A stretch of 64,000 nt of DNA from Paracoccus sp. SCSIO 75233 (GCF_027912675.1 NZ_CP115757.1:1488001-1552000), one strand, 5' to 3'. Positions 42,166 through 51,163 are shown, counted from the first letter of the stretch. Program-made: numbers and translations. Notes: generated from the letters alone by a model not told the origin.

Positions 42166-42971
42166 CTTTCCTCCGGCGGTTTGTCGCCAAGCACCAGTTC
42201 GACGGAGGCGAGCGGCCAGCGGCCAATGCTGAACTCGATGGGTCGGCCCTCGGGGTCGCGATTGACCGAGCGGACGATCATCAACGGCGTCCGGTGCGAC
42301 AGATGCAGCGCGGCGGCGTCGCTGCGTGGAGCAAACCCGCCCGTCACCCGCGTCTCCGCCCGGCCATAATGCGGAATGCCATGCGCGCGATAGACATCGG
42401 CCACGGATTGCTGAAGGCTGTAACGCGCCTCGAAATCCGTGAAGCGCGCGGCAGGGAACTCCTTCGTCGCGAGATAGGCGGGCGCGCCGTCGACGATCCG
42501 CAGCCGGGTCAGCCGCACGACCTCCGTCCCGGCGGGCAGACGCAGAAAATCCGCGCCTTCCGCGCTGACCGGCGCCCGGACAAGCTCCAGCGTGCTGCTT
42601 TCGATCCGGGCCTCGCCGGTCTCAAGGCTGCTGGAAAAACGCAGATTATCCTCAACGATATAACGCGCAGGACGGCTGCGGATGAAAATGCCGACGCCTT
42701 TGCGCGCCTGCAACTGCCCCTCCTGCTGAAGCTTCGACAGCGCCTTGCGGATGGTCAGCCGGCTGACATCGAACAGCTCCGCCAGATCGTTCTCACCGGG
42801 CAACTTCGCACCGGGCGGCAAGGGACCGCTGGTGCAGGCCTCCGCCAGCCGATCATAGATCTGCAACCAGATCGCCCGCTGCCCCCGTGGCGCGTAAGGC
42901 TGCCCGGCGATCCGGGTAATCTCAGCCAGAGCGTCGCTGTCGAAACTGTCTATATTGAGTCGCTTATTCAC
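42162..42971 (-). CDS. phnF: GntR/HutC family regulator, PhnF-like
   Basis: 269 residues. The winged helix-turn-helix (about 35-100) contains PPGAKLPGENDLAELFDVSR and LTIRKALSKLQQEGQLQARK. The C-terminal UTRA ligand domain follows (RLPAGTEVVRLTRLRIVDGA, ARFTDFEARYSLQQSVADVY). PhnF proteins repress phosphonate genes. The gene overlaps phnA by 4 bp and phnM by 8 bp, so it is co-translated with its likely targets. A GT-N-TA-N-AC-type site between phnM and phnD is a candidate operator. Confidence 0.92.
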   Translation of the reverse strand: MNKRLNIDSFDSDALAEITRIAGQPYAPRGQRAIWLQIYDRLAEACTSGPLPPGAKLPGENDLAELFDVSRLTIRKALSKLQQEGQLQARKGVGIFIRSRPARYIVEDNLRFSSSLETGEARIESSTLELVRAPVSAEGADFLRLPAGTEVVRLTRLRIVDGAPAYLATKEFPAARFTDFEARYSLQQSVADVYRAHGIPHYGRAETRVTGGFAPRSDAAALHLSHRTPLMIVRSVNRDPEGRPIEFSIGRWPLASVELVLGDKPPEER

Positions 42972-44085
42972 GTTCGAGAACCTTCCTTCCGGCAGAGAAG
43001 ACCGCCCTGATATAGCGCCTGTCCGGGTCGAGCACGATCAGATCCGCCCGCTGTCCCGGCGCGATCTCACCCCGGTCGGCCAACCCCGCAGCGCGCGCCG
43101 GTCGGGTGGAAATCAGCCGCCATGCCTGATCCAGCGGCAGCGTCCCGCGATCCGCCAGCGCAAAGGCTGCGGCCATCGGGGCGGGATAGTAATAGTCGGA
43201 GGCAAGCGCCGAACACAGCCCGGCCGCAATCGCATCCTCGGCATTGACAGCGTTGTTCTGACTGCCGCCGCGCACCACGTTCGGCGCGCCCAGCACGACC
43301 GCCTCCCCCGCAGCCGAAGCCTCGGACGCGGTCGCCAGCGTCATCGGAAACTCCGACACGCTGATCCCGAGATCGCGATTGTCCCGGCGCTGTTCCGGGC
43401 TGGTCTCGTCATGGGCGAACACCATCCGCCCGGCCTGCCGTGCCGCGCCGGTCATGCGCCGGATCGCGCCCGGCACCTCGTCAGAGCGTTCCAGCAGGCG
43501 ATGAATAAGCCCCACACATGCCTCCCGCGACAGGCCGGAGCGGTCTGCCATCCTGCCGATCTTGACGGAATCCGCGCCGAGCCCCTTTTCAGCCGTCAGA
43601 TGATCGTTCACCGACAAGAGCAGCGAGGGGTGCCGCGTAAGCCAGCTTTCGATCTCATCCAGATCATCGAGGCAATAGGTCTCCCAGCGGAGATTGACAT
43701 GCGTGTCGCAGTCCAGCCTGCCCGACAGCGCGTCAAGCTCGGTCAGAAACGACCGCGCGGCCCCCACGCTGCGCAACCCCGGCTCCCACGAAACGGACAG
43801 GCCGTGAAACGCCGTGGTGATGCCGTTGACGATAAGCTGCCGATCCGCCTCCGCCAGAGCCAGCGGCAAGGGAAAGCTGACATTCGGGCGCGGATGCAGG
43901 ATGCGTTCGAACCCGTCGCCATGCATATCGACGATCCCCGGCAGGACGAGGCAACCGGCCCCCGAAAACCGCCGCGCATTCCGGGCCGCGTCGGTGATCC
44001 TTCCGTCGCTGATGGCAATATCCGCCGTCTCGAACCCCCCCGGCATCAGCGCGCGGCCGCCTTCGATCACCCAGTCCTGCGTCAT
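42964..44085 (-). CDS. phnM: Alpha-D-ribose 1-methylphosphonate 5-triphosphate diphosphatase
   Basis: 373 residues. Amidohydrolase-superfamily enzyme that removes pyrophosphate from the ribose 1-phosphonate 5-triphosphate intermediate in the C-P lyase pathway. The metal motif PGIVDMHGDGFE (H-x-D), the VNLRWETYCLDD block and FAHDETSPEQ, and SNYYYP-type ALASDYYYPAPM, are family marks. I chose the start at 44085 (MTQDWVIEGG) because of ggaagg 7-12 bases upstream; ATGs at 44100 and 44112 are possible. The other C-P lyase genes are absent here, so the enzyme is orphaned or acts on a related compound. Confidence 0.92.
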   Translation of the reverse strand: MTQDWVIEGGRALMPGGFETADIAISDGRITDAARNARRFSGAGCLVLPGIVDMHGDGFERILHPRPNVSFPLPLALAEADRQLIVNGITTAFHGLSVSWEPGLRSVGAARSFLTELDALSGRLDCDTHVNLRWETYCLDDLDEIESWLTRHPSLLLSVNDHLTAEKGLGADSVKIGRMADRSGLSREACVGLIHRLLERSDEVPGAIRRMTGAARQAGRMVFAHDETSPEQRRDNRDLGISVSEFPMTLATASEASAAGEAVVLGAPNVVRGGSQNNAVNAEDAIAAGLCSALASDYYYPAPMAAAFALADRGTLPLDQAWRLISTRPARAAGLADRGEIAPGQRADLIVLDPDRRYIRAVFSAGRKVLERE

Positions 44086-44156
44086 TCCCGCGCCTTCCAT
44101 TTGCTGCGTCATGGTCTCGTTACAGGAATCACCTATACGGGCGTTGTGTGACATTG

Positions 44157-44168
44157 CTGTGTATACAG
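44157..44168. promoter_or_regulatory. Candidate PhnF operator
   Basis: The 12-bp sequence ctgtgtatacag is nearly palindromic and contains GTgTAtAC, matching the GT-N-TA-N-AC core of HutC/PhnF operators. It lies in the divergent phnM-phnD gap, 20 bp before phnD. Repression of both transcription units from here is inference. Confidence 0.6.
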
Positions 44169-44188
44169 CGTAGACATGAGGAAACAAC

Positions 44189-45040
44189 ATGTACCGCGCC
44201 ATTCTGACCGCAGCCGCGCTTGCCGCTGCAACCCCGCTCGCCGCCGAACCGATCCGTTTCGCCGTCACCGACATCGAGGGGCTGGAAGCCCTCCAACAGG
44301 AATTCGCCGCCTTTGAAACCGCGCTTGAAGAGGTCACCGGGATGGAGATGGAACTGTTCCCGGTCAACTCGCGCACCGCAGCGGTCGAGGCGATCAATCA
44401 GGGTCAGGTCGATCTGGTCCTGACCGGTCCTGCCGAATATGTCGTCATCAAGGAACTGACCGACGCAGAGATCATCGCCGCCTGGCAGCGCCCGAACTAT
44501 TACGCGCAGATCGTCACCCTGTCGGCAGGCGACGTGGAATCGGTTGAGGATCTTCGCGGCAAGAAGGTCACTTTCGGCTCCGTCGGCTCTACCTCCCAGC
44601 ATCTTGGTCCGGCGCAGGTGTTGGCCGATTTCGGGCTGGTCTATGGCACCGATTACGAACCCCAGATCATCTCCCGCAACGTCGCGGTCGAGGCGCTGAT
44701 CCGTGGCGACGTGCAGGCGGTCGGCATGAATGAAGGTCACCTCCAGTCCATCCGCGAGGCCTTCCCGGAGCAGTCTTTCACCGTCATCGCCCGTGGCCGC
44801 GACCTGCCGAACGACGTTCTGGTCGCCCGCAAGGATATGGATGCCGAGGCCAAGCAGAAGATCGCCGACGCCTTCGTCAATGACGGCGAGACGCTGATGG
44901 CCGCCGTGCTGAAAGGCGACGACAACCAGAAATACAAGGGCGGGTTCTTCCTGACCTCCATCGACGACAGCAATTACGATTACGTCCGCGACATGTACGC
45001 CACGATCGGCGTCGACACCGCCAGCTTTGTCGGCGACTGA
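44189..45040 (+). CDS. phnD: Phosphonate ABC transporter, substrate-binding protein
   Basis: 283 residues. A signal peptide (about 1-20, AILTAAALAAATPLAAEP) leads to a PhnD fold: VDLVLTGPAEYVVI, LRGKKVTFGSVGSTSQHLGP (the S-x-S-T anion-binding loop near 130-140) and GMNEGHLQSI. It captures phosphonates or phosphate esters in the periplasm and delivers them to PhnCE. It is the first gene of the plus-strand operon. A hairpin follows its stop, which would let it be made in larger amounts than the membrane parts. Confidence 0.95.
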   Translation: MYRAILTAAALAAATPLAAEPIRFAVTDIEGLEALQQEFAAFETALEEVTGMEMELFPVNSRTAAVEAINQGQVDLVLTGPAEYVVIKELTDAEIIAAWQRPNYYAQIVTLSAGDVESVEDLRGKKVTFGSVGSTSQHLGPAQVLADFGLVYGTDYEPQIISRNVAVEALIRGDVQAVGMNEGHLQSIREAFPEQSFTVIARGRDLPNDVLVARKDMDAEAKQKIADAFVNDGETLMAAVLKGDDNQKYKGGFFLTSIDDSNYDYVRDMYATIGVDTASFVGD

Positions 45041-45062
45041 ACCCAAGGCAGAAAACGGCACG

Positions 45063-45083
45063 GGGGCGGAGATTTCCGCCCCT
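45063..45083 (+). terminator. Intercistronic hairpin between phnD and phnC
   Basis: ggggcggagatttccgcccc: an eight-bp GC stem with a 4-nt loop followed by ttct, 23 bp past phnD. With a weak T-run it probably acts as a partial terminator or 3'-end protector, giving more PhnD than PhnC/E. Confidence 0.65.
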
Positions 45084-45112
45084 TCTCACGTTCACGCGAC
45101 AAGGGATGCGCC

Positions 45113-45925
45113 ATGTCGGACCTGATGGAAGCCACCCGCGCCGCCGCAGCGGAAACCGCACCCGCCCCGGCGACAGGCGACCCGGTGGTGATCGCCAAGG
45201 GCTTGCACAAATCCTATGACCGCAGGCGTGTCGTGCTGAAAGGCGTCGATCTGACCATCCGCGAGGGCGAGCGTGTCGCGCTCATCGGCTCAAACGGCAG
45301 CGGCAAATCGACCTTCCTGAAATGCCTGATCGGCCTGCACCCGATTTCCGAGGGCGAGGTGACGACACTGGGCGAGCATTTCACCCGCCTGCCCGACTCC
45401 GCACAACGCAGCCGGATGCGGCGATCGACCGGGTTCGTGTTTCAGAAACACTGTTTGGTAAAACGCCGCTCAGTCCTGTCCAATGTCGTCCACGGCATGT
45501 TGGGGACCGAGGGAAGCTGGCGGGGTTTCAGCCAGTCGACCGCCCCGGAAAGCTGGCGCAAGGCGGCCCTGGACGCTTTGGCAGAGGTCAATCTGGCCGG
45601 TTTCGCCGATTCACGCGCCGACGCATTGTCCGGCGGTCAGCAGCAGCGCGTCGCCATCGCCCGCGCGCTTGTCCGCCGTCCCCGGCTGCTGATCGCGGAC
45701 GAACCGGCGGCCAGCCGCGACCCGGTATCCGGTCGCGATGTGATGGCGCTTTTCGCGCGGCTGTGCCGTCAGCACGGGATCACGCTGATTTTCACCTCGC
45801 ATGACATGGCGCAGGCGCGTGAGTTCTCCGACCGCACCGTCGCGCTGCGCGCAGGCCGGATTTTCATCGACCGGCCAAGCCGCGACATAACGCCCCGCGA
45901 TCTGGAGGAGGTCTTCGATGTCTGA
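45113..45925 (+). CDS. phnC: Phosphonate ABC transporter, ATP-binding protein
   Basis: 270 residues. Complete ATPase motifs: Walker A GSNGSGKST, Q-loop in VFQKHCLVKR, signature LSGGQQQRVAIARAL, Walker B LLIADEPAAS, and switch histidine in FTSHDMAQ. The D-loop reads ASRDP instead of the common ASLDP. The first 25 residues are an Ala-rich extension. It overlaps phnE by 8 bp. Together with PhnD and PhnE it imports phosphonates. Confidence 0.95.
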   Translation: MSDLMEATRAAAAETAPAPATGDPVVIAKGLHKSYDRRRVVLKGVDLTIREGERVALIGSNGSGKSTFLKCLIGLHPISEGEVTTLGEHFTRLPDSAQRSRMRRSTGFVFQKHCLVKRRSVLSNVVHGMLGTEGSWRGFSQSTAPESWRKAALDALAEVNLAGFADSRADALSGGQQQRVAIARALVRRPRLLIADEPAASRDPVSGRDVMALFARLCRQHGITLIFTSHDMAQAREFSDRTVALRAGRIFIDRPSRDITPRDLEEVFDV

Positions 45926-46733
45926 CAGCACAACACCCGGCCCGGCAAAACCCCTGCCTGCGCGGCTATCCGGGGTATCCCCGGTGACCTATGTGCTGCT
46001 GATCGTCTGCGCGGCCATCGTCATTTCCTCCCTTCAACAGGTCGCGCCAAGTCCCGCGCAGCTTGTCGAGGGGGTGCCGGGCATGATCTCGCTTGTCGAC
46101 CGGATGATGCCACCCAACACCGATCCGGCTTTCCTGAGCCGCATGGGGCTGCGCATTGTCGAGACCTTCCAGATCGCGCTTGCCGGGGCCGCCATCGGCA
46201 TCGTGCTGAGCCTGCCAATCGGCTGGCTGGCAGCGCGCGGCGTGACCCCACTGGGGCGGTTCGGTTATCTGGTGAAGGCCTATGTCTCGCTGCTGCGCAC
46301 CATTCCCGATCTGGTCTGGGCGCTGCTGTTCGTCGGCACCGTCGGACTCGGCGCGGTTGCCGGGACGCTGACCATCGTTGTCGACACAATCGGGTTCTGC
46401 GGTCGCTTCTTCGCGGAAGCCATCGAGGATTCGGACAAGGAACCGCAGGAGGCGCTGTCGGCCATTGGCGCGAACCGGGTCTCCGTCTTTCTGGGTGCGA
46501 TCCTGCCGGATGCCGCGCCGTCGATGATCAACACCTCGCTTTTCGCTTTGGAAAAGGCGGTGCGGTCTTCGGTTGTGCTGGGTCTGGTCGGGGCCGGCGG
46601 GATCGGGCAGGAACTGAAAGTCGCCTTCGATCTGTTCCAGTACCGGAACGCCTCGACCATCATTCTGGCGATCTTCGTGATCGTTCTGGCGATGGAATAC
46701 GTCACCGATCGTCTGCGATCAGCCGTGCAATAG
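45918..46733 (+). CDS. phnE: Phosphonate ABC transporter, permease
   Basis: 271 residues with six likely helices, including VTYVLLIVCAAIVISSLQQV and TFQIALAGAAIGIVLSLPIG. The cytoplasmic EAA loop, which contacts PhnC, reads EAIEDSDKEPQEALSAIGAN. It is a single permease, so a homodimer is expected. The gene converges on the P-type ATPase gene, which ends 23 bp away, with no clear terminator in between. Confidence 0.94.
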   Translation: MSDSTTPGPAKPLPARLSGVSPVTYVLLIVCAAIVISSLQQVAPSPAQLVEGVPGMISLVDRMMPPNTDPAFLSRMGLRIVETFQIALAGAAIGIVLSLPIGWLAARGVTPLGRFGYLVKAYVSLLRTIPDLVWALLFVGTVGLGAVAGTLTIVVDTIGFCGRFFAEAIEDSDKEPQEALSAIGANRVSVFLGAILPDAAPSMINTSLFALEKAVRSSVVLGLVGAGGIGQELKVAFDLFQYRNASTIILAIFVIVLAMEYVTDRLRSAVQ

Positions 46734-46755
46734 CGCCCGGCTGATCGCGGCAGTC

Positions 46756-49053
46756 TTACGCTTCCCTGGTGGGGTCGAACCCGAGCAGGCGCAGCGCGTT
46801 CAGCGTCACCAGAACCGTCGCCCCGGTATCGGCGAGGATGGCCAGCCACAGCCCGGTAATCCCCAGCACCGAGGTGACGAGGAACACGGCCTTCAGCCCA
46901 AGCGCAATGGTCACGTTCTGCCGGATATTGCCCATTGTCGCGCGCGCCAGCCGGATCAGGGCGGGCACGTCGATCACCCGGTCACGCAGGATCGCGGCGT
47001 CGGCGGTTTCAAGTGCGACATCGGTGCCGGAGCCCATTGCCACGCCGACGCTGGCCTGTTTCAGGGCCGGGGCGTCGTTGATGCCGTCACCGATCATCAT
47101 CACCCCGCCATCGGCGCTCATCTCGCGGATGGTGGTCAGCTTGTCTTCCGGCATCATCTCGGCGCGGTAATCCATGCCCAGCCCTTCCGCGATGGCTTTC
47201 GCGGTTCGCGGGTTGTCGCCGGTCAGCATCACCGGGCTGATGCCCATATCGCGAAGCTGGCGCATGGCGTCGGAGGCATCGTCGCGCGGCTCGTCACGCA
47301 TGGCGATCAGGCCGAGCGGTTCGCCCTCGCGGAACACGGCGACGACGGTCTTACCTTCGGACTCCATCTCGCTCACCCGTCCCGCCTGATCGGCCACGAT
47401 CCCGCCCGCGTCACCCGCGAAACCCGGAGAGGCGACCCATGCTTTCGCGCCGCCGACCTGCGCCTCGACCCCCTTGCCGACAATGGCACGGGCATCGCTG
47501 GCAGGAAGCGGGGCGACGCCCGCCTCCTCCGCACGGTTCAGGATGGCGAGCGCAAGCGGGTGGCTCGACCCGGCCTCGACCCCTGCGGCGACGGCCAGCA
47601 GATCGCTTTCCTGCACGCCAGGCGCGGGCACGATCTCGGTCACTTTCGGCTTGCCGTGGGTCAGCGTGCCGGTCTTGTCGAAGGCGATGCGCTTGACGCC
47701 CCCGGCTGCCTCGATCACAGCCCCGCCCTTCATCAGCAGGCCGCGTTTCGCGCCCGAGGACAAAGACGACGCAATGGAGGCCGGAACGGAGATCACCAGC
47801 GCACAGGGGCAGCCGATCAGCAGCAGCGCCAGACCGCGATAGACCCAAGTGTCCCACGGCTGCCCGAAGGCCAGCGGCGGCACGAGGATCACCAGAGCCG
47901 CGACTGCGACGATTGCGGGCATGTACCAGCGGGAGAAACGGTCAATGAAACGCTCCGTCGGGGCGCGCGCCTCCTCCGCTTCTTCAACGAGGCGGATGAT
48001 GCGGGAAATCGTATTATCGGCGGCTTCCTTGGTGACGCTGACCCGCAAGGCGGCCTCGGTGTTGATCGAACCGGCAAAGACAGCCTCGCCGGGGCCGCGC
48101 GTGACAGGGACGCTTTCGCCGGTCACCGGGCTTTCGTCGATGCCGCTTGTGCCGTCAACGATCTCGCCATCCGCCGGGATGCGGTCGCCGGGACGGACCA
48201 GAACCACCTGACCGATCTGCAGGGTTTCGGCAGGCACTTCCGTGGTCTTGCCGTCCACCTCCAGCAGCGCGGTCTTGGGCACCAGATTGGCGAGCGCGCG
48301 AATGCCGTCACGCGCTTTGCCAGCGGCGACACCTTCCAGCACCTCGCCCACGGCGAACAGGAACACGACAAGCGCCGCCTCCTCCGCCGCGCCGATGAAC
48401 AGCGCGCCGATGGCGGCAACTGCCATCAGGCTTTCAATGGTGAAGGGCTGACCCATGCGCAGCGCCTCGAAAGCGCGCTTGGCCACGGGTGCGACGCCGA
48501 TCACACAGGCCGCAACGAAAGCCCAGTAGCTGAGATCGCCCGGCACCAGCAGCTTGAACGCCCATGCCGCCGTCAGAAGCGCGCCGGTCAGAAGGACCAG
48601 CCGCCCCTTTGAGGTCTTATACCACGGCTTGCCGCGATCGGCGGGATCGTCATGGACATGCCCCGGACTGCCATGCCCGGCATCGGCTTTGCCCGTCACG
48701 GCTTCGCCGCCGTGGTCATGATCGTGGTCGTGGTCATGATCGTGCCCATGATCGTGGTCATGTCCTTCGCAATCCGGTCCGTGGACATGCGGTTTTTTCG
48801 CGGTCGCTGGCGGGGCCGAAACATTCGCCGCCCCTCGCGGCGCAATCCCGTAGCCCAGACGCTTGACGACCTTCTCGACATCCTCATCCGTGCTCGCACC
48901 GGGTTCGAGCTCCAGCGTCAGCCGTTCGCTCATCAGGGCAACCTTCACGTCGCTGACACCCGGCAACCGCTCGACCGCCTTTGTCACCTTGGCGCTACAG
49001 GATGCGCAATCCATGCCGCTTACGGTCCATTCGCGTTTCGTTGTTTCCGCCAT
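46756..49053 (-). CDS. zntA: Zn/Cd/Pb-translocating P-type ATPase
   Basis: 765 residues. N-terminal metal-binding domain with GMDCASC (C16, C19), then a His/Asp-rich spacer around 100-125 (GHDHDHGHDHDHDHDHDHGG), eight membrane helices, the transport motif GCPCALVIS, the phosphorylation site DKTGTLTHGKPK, the SSHPLA histidine-proline block and GDGINDAPALKQA. The CPC motif and His-rich spacer fit the Zn/Cd/Pb exporters. I chose 49053 over 49059 and 49122 because caggag sits seven to twelve bases upstream. It is divergent from merR, with a MerR-type promoter between. Confidence 0.94.
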   Translation of the reverse strand: MAETTKREWTVSGMDCASCSAKVTKAVERLPGVSDVKVALMSERLTLELEPGASTDEDVEKVVKRLGYGIAPRGAANVSAPPATAKKPHVHGPDCEGHDHDHGHDHDHDHDHDHGGEAVTGKADAGHGSPGHVHDDPADRGKPWYKTSKGRLVLLTGALLTAAWAFKLLVPGDLSYWAFVAACVIGVAPVAKRAFEALRMGQPFTIESLMAVAAIGALFIGAAEEAALVVFLFAVGEVLEGVAAGKARDGIRALANLVPKTALLEVDGKTTEVPAETLQIGQVVLVRPGDRIPADGEIVDGTSGIDESPVTGESVPVTRGPGEAVFAGSINTEAALRVSVTKEAADNTISRIIRLVEEAEEARAPTERFIDRFSRWYMPAIVAVAALVILVPPLAFGQPWDTWVYRGLALLLIGCPCALVISVPASIASSLSSGAKRGLLMKGGAVIEAAGGVKRIAFDKTGTLTHGKPKVTEIVPAPGVQESDLLAVAAGVEAGSSHPLALAILNRAEEAGVAPLPASDARAIVGKGVEAQVGGAKAWVASPGFAGDAGGIVADQAGRVSEMESEGKTVVAVFREGEPLGLIAMRDEPRDDASDAMRQLRDMGISPVMLTGDNPRTAKAIAEGLGMDYRAEMMPEDKLTTIREMSADGGVMMIGDGINDAPALKQASVGVAMGSGTDVALETADAAILRDRVIDVPALIRLARATMGNIRQNVTIALGLKAVFLVTSVLGITGLWLAILADTGATVLVTLNALRLLGFDPTREA

Positions 49054-49103
49054 CGCCATTCTCCTGCCGGTAACGTCCGGCCACTTGTCTCCATTGATTC
49101 GGA

Positions 49104-49134
49104 TAGCTACTGTCTCTAGCAACTAGAGGTTCAA
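49104..49134 (-). promoter_or_regulatory. MerR-type promoter of the metal ATPase
   Basis: On the minus strand, TTGAAC (49134-49129), a 19-bp spacer and TAGCTA (49109-49104). The spacer holds the perfect dyad CTCTAG-ttg-CTAGAG (49114-49128). The over-long 19-bp spacer with a central dyad is the hallmark of promoters activated by MerR-family proteins through DNA untwisting. Confidence 0.85.
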
Positions 49135-49143
49135 GAGGTTTTC

Positions 49144-49566
49144 ATGCTGACCATCGGCAAGCTGAGCAAAGCGGCAGGGGTGAAGGTCCCGACAATCCGT
49201 TATTACGAGCAGATCGGGATCTTGCCGGAGGCGGAAAGAAGTTCGGGAAATCAGCGGCTTTACGGATCGGACGCGCTTGACCGGCTGTCCTTCGTCCGCC
49301 ACGCACGAGAGCTGGGATTTCCGCTGGAGGCGATCCGGGAATTGCTCAGCCTGTCGGATCAGCCCGAGATCGCCTGTGCTGCGGCAGACGAAATCGCCAC
49401 GCGGCAGCTTGTCACGGTCAAGGACCGGATCACCCGCTTGCAGGCTTTGCAGGGAGAGTTGGAGCGGATGATCGCGCAATGCGCGCATGGCACGATTTCC
49501 GATTGCCGGGTGATCGAGGTGCTGGGCAATCACGAGCTTTGCGTGAGCCACGATCACGGCGGATAA
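49144..49566 (+). CDS. MerR family metal-responsive regulator (ZntR/CadR-like)
   Basis: 140 residues. The helix-turn-helix begins MLTIGKLSKAAGVKVPTIRY and continues YEQIGILPEAERSSGNQRLY. Metal-binding candidates are the Cys in IACAAADE, the C-x8-C pair in AQCAHGTISDC, and ELCVSHDHGG at the end. This CxxxxxxxxC loop with a His-rich tail is typical of Zn/Cd/Pb sensors. It is divergent from the P-type ATPase gene and should activate it when metal rises. A gaggt sequence lies 4-10 bases before the ATG. Confidence 0.92.
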   Translation: MLTIGKLSKAAGVKVPTIRYYEQIGILPEAERSSGNQRLYGSDALDRLSFVRHARELGFPLEAIRELLSLSDQPEIACAAADEIATRQLVTVKDRITRLQALQGELERMIAQCAHGTISDCRVIEVLGNHELCVSHDHGG

Positions 49567-49571
49567 GGCAA

Positions 49572-49607
49572 CGCCGCCATCCCTGCAACGTGGCAGGCAT
49601 GGCGGCG
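49572..49607. terminator. Convergent hairpin between merR and tctA
   Basis: A long stem: cgccgccat ... atggcggcg with the inner pair ccctgc / gcagg and loop aacgtg. It lies in the 48-bp gap between the two convergent gene ends. No T-run, so it is a possible factor-dependent or bidirectional stop. Confidence 0.6.
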
Positions 49608-49614
49608 CGCGTGG

Positions 49615-51153
49615 TCAGTCGGTGATGGCGTCCAGATCCTCGCGGTTCTGGTACATCTTCGCCTTCACCCGTGCGCCGATAATCAGCGGCAGCACAAAGC
49701 CGATAATCGCAATCGTCCAGAGCACAATCGAAAGCGGGCTGTCGATCAGCGTCAGCCAGTCGCCGTTGTCGATGGTCACGGCACGGCGGAGATTATTCTC
49801 CATCGTATTGCCGAGCAGCGTCCCGAGGATGATCGGCACCAGCGGGACATCCAGCTTGCGCAAAAGCCAGCCCAGGACTCCGAACCCGATCATCACCAGC
49901 AGATCGAAGCTCGATCCGGAGATGCCATAGATCCCGACAAAGCTGACCATCGCTACAATCGGCATCAGGATGCGCGACGGCACCATCAGCAGCCGGGTGA
50001 ACAGCCCGACCATCGGGATATTCATCGCCAGCAGCATGAAATTGGCGATGAACAGCGCTGCGATCAGGCCCCAGACCACATCGGGGTTTTCGGTGAACAG
50101 CAGCGGTCCCGGCGTGATGTTGAGCGACAACAGCACCGCCAGCAGAACTGCGGTCGTCCCCGATCCCGGCACGCCAAGCGCCAGCATGGGAACCAGCGCC
50201 CCGCCCGCAGCGGCGTTATTGCCCGCCTCGGGTGCGGCGACCCCACGCGGATCGCCGGTGCCGAACGTACCTTCCTTGTCCACCAGCCGTTTCTCCATCG
50301 AGTAGGAGATGAACGACCCCAATGACGCCCCTGCCCCCGGCAGCACGCCCGCGATAAAGCCGAGGAATGACGTGCGCAGCATGGTCGGCGTGCATTGCTT
50401 CAGCATCGACATCGGCGGGTAGAGCCGCCCGATACTCAGCTTGCCGCCCTCCATATCGGATTTGCCCTTGCGATGCTCAAGGAAGATGAACACTTCCGAC
50501 AGCGCGAACAGCCCGACAATCGCGACCAGAAAATCCAGTCCGTCATAAAGATGCACCTCGCCATAGGTGAAGCGCGGCACCCCGGTCTGCGTGTCGACCC
50601 CGATGGTCGCCAGCCCAAGCCCGAGCGCCGCCGCAAAGGCCGATTTCGCCTGATTGGTCGAGGACACCCCACCAAGCGTCATGAAGGCCAGGGCGAACAG
50701 CGCGAAATACTCCGCCGGGCCGAACAGCAGCGCGATCTTGACCAGTTGCGGGGCCAGCAGGATCAGCCCCCATGTGGCGAAGAACGCGCCCACGAAAGAG
50801 GCCACGCCGGACAGCGAAAGCGCCTCCCCGGCCAGACCCTTTTTCGCCATCGGATGCCCGTCGAGACAGGTCATCATCGCCGGCTCATCGCCGGGTATGT
50901 TCAGCAGGATCGACGAAATCCGCCCCCCATACATCGCCCCGTAATAAACCGAGGTCAGCAGGATCAGCGACGGTGTCGCCCCCAGACCCATGGTGAAGGC
51001 CAGCGGGATCAGGATCGCCACCCCGTTCGACGGCCCGAGCCCCGGCAACGCCCCCATGATCGTGCCGAGAAAGCAGCCCAGCAGCGCCAGAAGCAGGTTC
51101 TGCCAGGTCAGCGCGATGGCGAACCCGTCGCCAAGGGATGAAAGAAGTTCCAT
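49615..51153 (-). CDS. tctA: Tripartite tricarboxylate transporter, large permease TctA
   Basis: 512 residues with about 11-12 helices. Family signature: LLGCFLGTIMGALPGLGPSN near the start and the repeated half FLGFIAGVLPGAGASLGSFI; the P-G-L-G-P/P-G-A-G-A pairs mark the substrate site. It works with TctB and the periplasmic TctC. I chose the start 51153 (MELLSSLGDGFA) for its gaggag 7-12 bases upstream. It lies 10 bp after tctB. The substrate could be citrate or another carboxylate and cannot be fixed from sequence. Confidence 0.95.
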   Translation of the reverse strand: MELLSSLGDGFAIALTWQNLLLALLGCFLGTIMGALPGLGPSNGVAILIPLAFTMGLGATPSLILLTSVYYGAMYGGRISSILLNIPGDEPAMMTCLDGHPMAKKGLAGEALSLSGVASFVGAFFATWGLILLAPQLVKIALLFGPAEYFALFALAFMTLGGVSSTNQAKSAFAAALGLGLATIGVDTQTGVPRFTYGEVHLYDGLDFLVAIVGLFALSEVFIFLEHRKGKSDMEGGKLSIGRLYPPMSMLKQCTPTMLRTSFLGFIAGVLPGAGASLGSFISYSMEKRLVDKEGTFGTGDPRGVAAPEAGNNAAAGGALVPMLALGVPGSGTTAVLLAVLLSLNITPGPLLFTENPDVVWGLIAALFIANFMLLAMNIPMVGLFTRLLMVPSRILMPIVAMVSFVGIYGISGSSFDLLVMIGFGVLGWLLRKLDVPLVPIILGTLLGNTMENNLRRAVTIDNGDWLTLIDSPLSIVLWTIAIIGFVLPLIIGARVKAKMYQNREDLDAITD

Positions 51154-51163
51154 GACGCGCTCC

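Noticed and set aside
48720..48780. Simple repeat of tcatgatcgtggtc words
   Set aside because: It encodes the His/Asp metal-binding spacer of the P-type ATPase.
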